Assembly: GCA_021209875.1 (NCBI GenBank)
Contig: JAGYVD010000001.1
Location: forward strand, 3,224,001-3,288,000
Source: Rosellinia necatrix
Taxonomy: Eukaryota > Ascomycota > Sordariomycetes > Xylariales > Xylariaceae
Direction of reading: 5' to 3'
Length of the DNA stretch: 64,000 bases
Shown here: in pieces, positions 60,040 through 64,000 of the stretch
How the letters are laid out: the number at the start of each line of letters is the position of its first letter
How positions within the stretch are numbered: position 1 is the first letter of the stretch
Program-made: the position numbers and the translations under genes
The notes under the pieces: generated by a model
What the model was told of the DNA's origin: nothing
The model's input: only the letters and a program-made list of their open reading frames with translations
Database searches by the model: none

Positions 60040-60951
60040 TTGGAGAGTGTGTCTCTGCCCGTCTCTCACACAATCACCCGCCCACCTGAAAAGCTCAGCA
60101 GCCCAAGCAGCCCCCCCATACAAATTTCCCTCCCTTCTCTGCTCTCATACAATCTCCCACCCAAATCGTCTCCCATACAAACACTGCACACACTCAACCT
60201 CAACATACACTGCACATATCTACTGCGCTATACTACACTTACACTCAGCGCCCGTGCCTGCAAATTGTGAGTACCTCTCCTTATATGGACATGCACTACA
60301 AACACCAAGTCACCCCAACAACATAACATCGACAACTCTACCAGCGTGTTCAGCATTACATGCCGCATTGTCATTTCGTTGTTGCATCAATTATAGTTTG
60401 TTTTATATCTCGTTCTTGGTACTTTTGCAAGTCGCCGTGACCTGCATCCTCCTTTTTCTACACTGAAGCGTCACTTGTCATCAAACTCCCGCGATCCAGT
60501 CATCGCTTCAATTAGTACCAAGATCCACTAACATTGGTTCACCGCAACAGCTCTCTCAAGTGTTCGCGACCTATTTTTATCGCGTCATAACTTCATAAAG
60601 GTATGTGTCTATACTCGCCATACCCTATTCCAAGCTTCAAGACGCGGTTTTTACGCGTTGGCGCACTCAATTGGAGATGCGACAATATCATATCCCGACG
60701 TGCCGACCCACTATCTCTGGTCTACACTTGATTACACGACGACGTCGTCGACAATACCAACACAACCGTTGAAGCCCCCCCCAGGCCTATCACAAAATGG
60801 CTGCTCTAGTTGGAATTATCACCCGCCAATTATCTAAACAACCACACCTATTGCATCCAACACCTCTTGTCGCTGCACTACCTCATCAGATATTCTCTTC
60901 GTTCCATAAGCCCCATCACTGACTTGCTATCTTCCACAGTCATCGACTATC
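60040..60951 (+). promoter_or_regulatory. Probable NHP6 5' UTR with at least one intron
   Basis: The pyrimidine- and CA-rich block at 60040-60260 resembles a strong fungal promoter or 5' UTR. Two donor-like sites follow: GTGAGT at 60267 and GTATGTGT at 60601. A strong acceptor, CTTCCACAG, ends at 60939 with a branch-like CACTGAC at 60916-60922, only 12 bases before the NHP6 ATG. A 339-nt 5' UTR intron at 60601-60939 is therefore likely. Transcript evidence would be needed for the start site. Confidence 0.5.
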
Positions 60952-61421
60952 ATGCCTAAGGAAGCTACCAAACGCGGGAAGGCCGGCAAGGTCGAGAAGA
61001 GAAAGGGCAAGAAAGGTGTGTTAGACTTGGGCTTCGGAAGTATCAATGCGACCCACTGAACTTAGTGCTAATATATTGTCAGACCCCAATGCCCCTAAGC
61101 GCGGTCTCTCTGCATACATGTTCTTCGCCAACGAGCAACGTGAGAATGTTCGCGATGAGAATCCCGGTATCTCCTTCGGTACGAGTCAACCATTTTATCA
61201 CTTGCGACACAACTACTAATACTATCTCAGGCCAAGTTGGCAAGATTCTTGGTGAGCGATGGAAGGCCCTGAACGATAAACAGAGGACCCCCTACGAGGC
61301 CAAGGCCGCGGCAGACAAGAAGCGGTACGAGGACGAGAAGCAAGCCTACCAGGTACACTCTAGTCATTGCCATCGATCATACATATTGCTAACGCAAATC
61401 ATACAGGCCGAGTCTGATTAA
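60952..61421 (+). CDS. NHP6: HMG-box non-histone chromosomal protein 6
   Basis: The four-exon model is join(60952..61015, 61083..61178, 61231..61352, 61407..61421), 98 residues with all phases matching and a TAA stop. A basic N-terminal arm ([19 protein letters not shown]) precedes one HMG box at about residues 22-90. It carries the expected [36 protein letters not shown] and [18 protein letters not shown]. Length and layout match yeast Nhp6 (about 93-99 residues). These proteins bend DNA without sequence specificity, assist FACT in opening nucleosomes and act at RNA polymerase II and III genes. The last exon encodes only AESD plus the stop, a tiny terminal exon supported by a good branch site (GCTAAC) and acceptor. 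Confidence 0.93.
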
Positions 61422-64000
61422 ATTGGTAGTGGGAGCAGGAAGCATTTCAAGCTCAATGCCTCGATTAGGGTCTAGAGCAAGTTTTACGACGGGATGACTA
61501 CACTTGAGGTCATTGGCTGTAAAGGCTCTGAGTGGCCAGGGTGGCAATCAGTTTCATTTTCACTGCGTATGGGATCGGTCGGTGTTGTGAAGCACAGGAA
61601 AGGTTTATGATGCTTCGTTTTGCTTTCGCGGGTGTCGTCTGGCCCCAAGAGCTGGGGATGCTCTACATTAGCAGCACCGGTTCTGCTTTAGCCTTCAGAT
61701 ACCCATCATGAAAGGCACTGAGAATCACCTCTTCTCTCGACGACGCGGCATTGTAAATTAGTTCACGCCATATTTGCGCGACACCATAAACCACGTGTAC
61801 TAGATACGTGAACAAGCAATGGAAAAGGGGTCGTTGCTACGGGTCATCATCACCTTATTAATAACCCAATCACATGCCATCTTCGCTATCAACCCCGCGG
61901 TACGTGATTGACTGAGCATGTTACGGCCCGGTGGCCCTTCCAATCGTAGTTATCAGGTTACCATCGCTGAGCGAGCCTTCCTCGCCAGCATGTGAACAAA
62001 ACCTTGGACGCAGTCTAGAGAGCGAAGAATATACCCTGCTTACCTGCCTGAGCACCCTACCTAGGTTATATACCGGTGTGACAACACCGCCACCCCGTGG
62101 CTTGTTGAAGGTGCGCTGCATCATTTGAGTAGTAGGCAGGAACCTTCCTGCCCAGTACCGTAACGCATCGACCTTGCTGATGTCCTTTTGAAGCCTCCAT
62201 GATACATACCTACTTTGGGTACTGAGTAGGTACCTGCTCCTAGACACTAAAGAAATTGGCTTTACTCAAACGCAGATGCATGTTGTGATCAGGCGCGAAG
62301 TCGCTTCCAGCACCGCAAAACTAGCGGCATCTCAGCTTTCCTGCGACGCTCGTTACCTCACAGACCCCAATTAGCATAATTTACAGATTGATTACTGGGT
62401 TCCTACCTAGTATTACATGTATCTTCTACCCCCACCATTTCAATCGTGGCTGGAGACATGATGGCAACATCTCCAATCAGTTATCGCCCGAGCGCATCGC
62501 CCAAGCGCTCTAGGCACATTCTATCTTGCCCATTCATTCACCCTCCAGATGATTCTCAAGTTTCTGCTAAATTCTCTTTTGCTTGGGACCTCCCGACACT
62601 CTGACTCTCTAGCTCTCTAGCTCTCTTTCTATTCTTCTACCTTTTCTACTTCCTCTTCTACTTCCTTTTCTACTTCCTTTTCTACTTCTCTGACCCTCTG
62701 CCTCTCTATCTCTCTGCGCTTTTGCCTTTCTATGGAGAGAGGATGGGCGTGGCGCTTTGAGATGTGCAGCATCCCGGCGCCGATGCAGCTTGGCGAGACA
62801 GGATAGCAGAGGCGGGATCAATCTGCGACGAGCCTTATGATCTGTGGTCGGCCATGGTCTGTCATCCATGGTCCGTCATCCAAAGCGAAATCCGCCCCAT
62901 AGCCGACGGAAATGGCGTAGAGAAGCCACCAGCAATACTGTAGCATGCCGCCAAACAGGTCTGTTGCAGAGCACCCATGCAGGCTATCCCCCTTCTCCGC
63001 ATGGCGGGAGAGCCAGAATCATCGCTGCCGGGTCCTGATTCCGCATCGTGCCACTTCCTCGGCGCCTGTGATTGCTCCAGTCGCAATGCCGGCTTCGTGG
63101 CGATCCCTCACTCACTGAAGCCTCTGGCCGTCCAACCGTAGACCATACTCGTGCGCCCCCGCTACCTCTTCAGGCATAGACATACTCCGTAGACATGTTC
63201 CCCAAGCTTTCTGTGTATCTATCAAGCCATCTCCATGCGCCAGACTGCTCCCCTCTCGCGAATGGATGCCGGACACCAGTCACCCGATCTGACTCTCGCT
63301 CGCAACGGTAAGCTCGCATGTCTCACACATGGAGTCATATAGTAACAACGCCCAATCATCGGCGCATCTCCATGCGTGCCCACCAGCACCATATGTCATC
63401 TTCTGCCGTTCTCTGCCCAGGCATCGTTATACATAGCCGCACCCCAGACCGATGGCGTTGTACCCGTCGCGGCATGTCGTCTGGCGAGAAAGCACCCCCA
63501 CTCCATTGGGCTCCAGCCACGTCAGATGAGCTGCATATGGCTGAGAGACACTCGCGATGCTTCCTTTGGGTTCCAGTTCCCTATCCGCCCTCTCGTTACC
63601 TCCCATGCACTGCTGGGCTCTTGCGTCCCTCCCCACGCGGCCGCTTTGATAACCCCTTGTGGAGCACCCGTTGCTCCTTAATAACCGCCGTGCGGCCGGT
63701 CTAGCTCTTGCCCTCCAGACTAGGCCGTTTCCTCTATTTTCTTCGTAACTTCCCTCCGGGTTTCTTTCAGTGGCGTCAGAGGCCACAAGCCCCACGAGGA
63801 GCTCCGAACATATCCGCCGTCGGGGGTTTGCTACAATGGTAAAGTAATATCTTCATCATGGAGTCGACCCGGATCCGGTCAAGGGCGTCAAGGGCCACAG
63901 CCCGAGATCTAGCGACCCGGGAGCTGGGCCCGCGCATGCTCGATGGTTGTTGTCTCGAAGCCGAGCGGGCCGATAGAGTCGGGTACTGCCTACAAGGGCT
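61422..64000. other. Right-hand flank, no gene supported
   Basis: Open frames here (for example 63318-63704 on + and 63427-63795 on -) overlap each other on opposite strands and look non-coding. A TCTAC/CTTC-rich minisatellite lies at 62600-62700, and a TAGGTA patch lies at 62210-62235. A gene partly outside the window cannot be excluded after about 63200. Confidence 0.45.
62632..62692. repeat. Pyrimidine-rich 12-bp tandem repeat
   Basis: Four to five imperfect copies of CTTTTCTACTTC or CTCTTCTACTTC run head to tail and are flanked by CTCTCTAG/CTCTCTAT repeats. On the opposite strand the 12-bp period gives an in-frame Arg/Lys/Gly/Ser run, which I read as an artefact. Confidence 0.85.

Noticed and set aside
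62609..62869. Minus-strand frame with Arg-Lys-Gly-Ser repeats
   Set aside because: It results from the 12-bp pyrimidine repeat read on the other strand and shows no conserved sequence.

Overview
The window reads as nuclear DNA of a filamentous ascomycete (Pezizomycotina, most like Sordariomycetes). The genes carry short introns of about 50-110 nt with GTAAGT-like donors, CTAAC/CTGAC-like branch sites and CAG/TAG acceptors. Recognised products are fungal housekeeping or fungal-type proteins: APC2, ATG11, a CENP-H/Mcm16-type kinetochore protein, mitochondrial bL9m, an NHP6 HMG-box protein, an LaeA-like methyltransferase and a zinc-finger regulator. I see no bacterial operon, no CRISPR array and no recognisable transposase.

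The layout falls into two halves. Bases 1 to about 32,600 are very gene-poor. Only two loci are supported there: an intact five-exon SAM-dependent methyltransferase (3498-4697, +) and a C2H2-like zinc-finger protein (22524-24094, +). The rest shows only short, non-conserved reading frames, microsatellites and small tandem repeats. From 32.6 kb the window becomes gene-rich: APC2 (+, 32665-35397); a decayed ABCC/MRP-type transporter (-, 36826-41650); one or two proteins of unknown function (-, 43419-45776); bL9m (+, 47336-48440); ATG11 (-, 49536-53815); the CENP-H-like gene (+, 54885-55733); and NHP6 (+, 60952-61421). APC2 and the transporter converge, as do bL9m and ATG11. ATG11 and CENP-H diverge from a shared spacer of about 1.1 kb.

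The genes do not form one pathway. APC2 and CENP-H both serve mitosis, NHP6 serves chromatin, ATG11 serves selective autophagy and bL9m serves mitochondrial translation. The window does not look like a secondary-metabolite cluster, because the methyltransferase stands alone with no visible PKS, NRPS or terpene synthase.

The most notable biology is the ABCC transporter. It has a premature TAG, three apparent single-base frameshifts, a probable lost splice donor and an internal deletion that removes the Walker A segment of the second nucleotide-binding domain. A second recurrent signal is a perfect 14-bp palindrome, CCTACCTAGGTAGG. I found it at five sites, all outside annotated exons, within wider TACCTA/TAGGTA-rich patches. 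I did not find a convincing new molecular system. Exon boundaries were read by eye from splice consensus and protein continuity, without alignment or RNA data.
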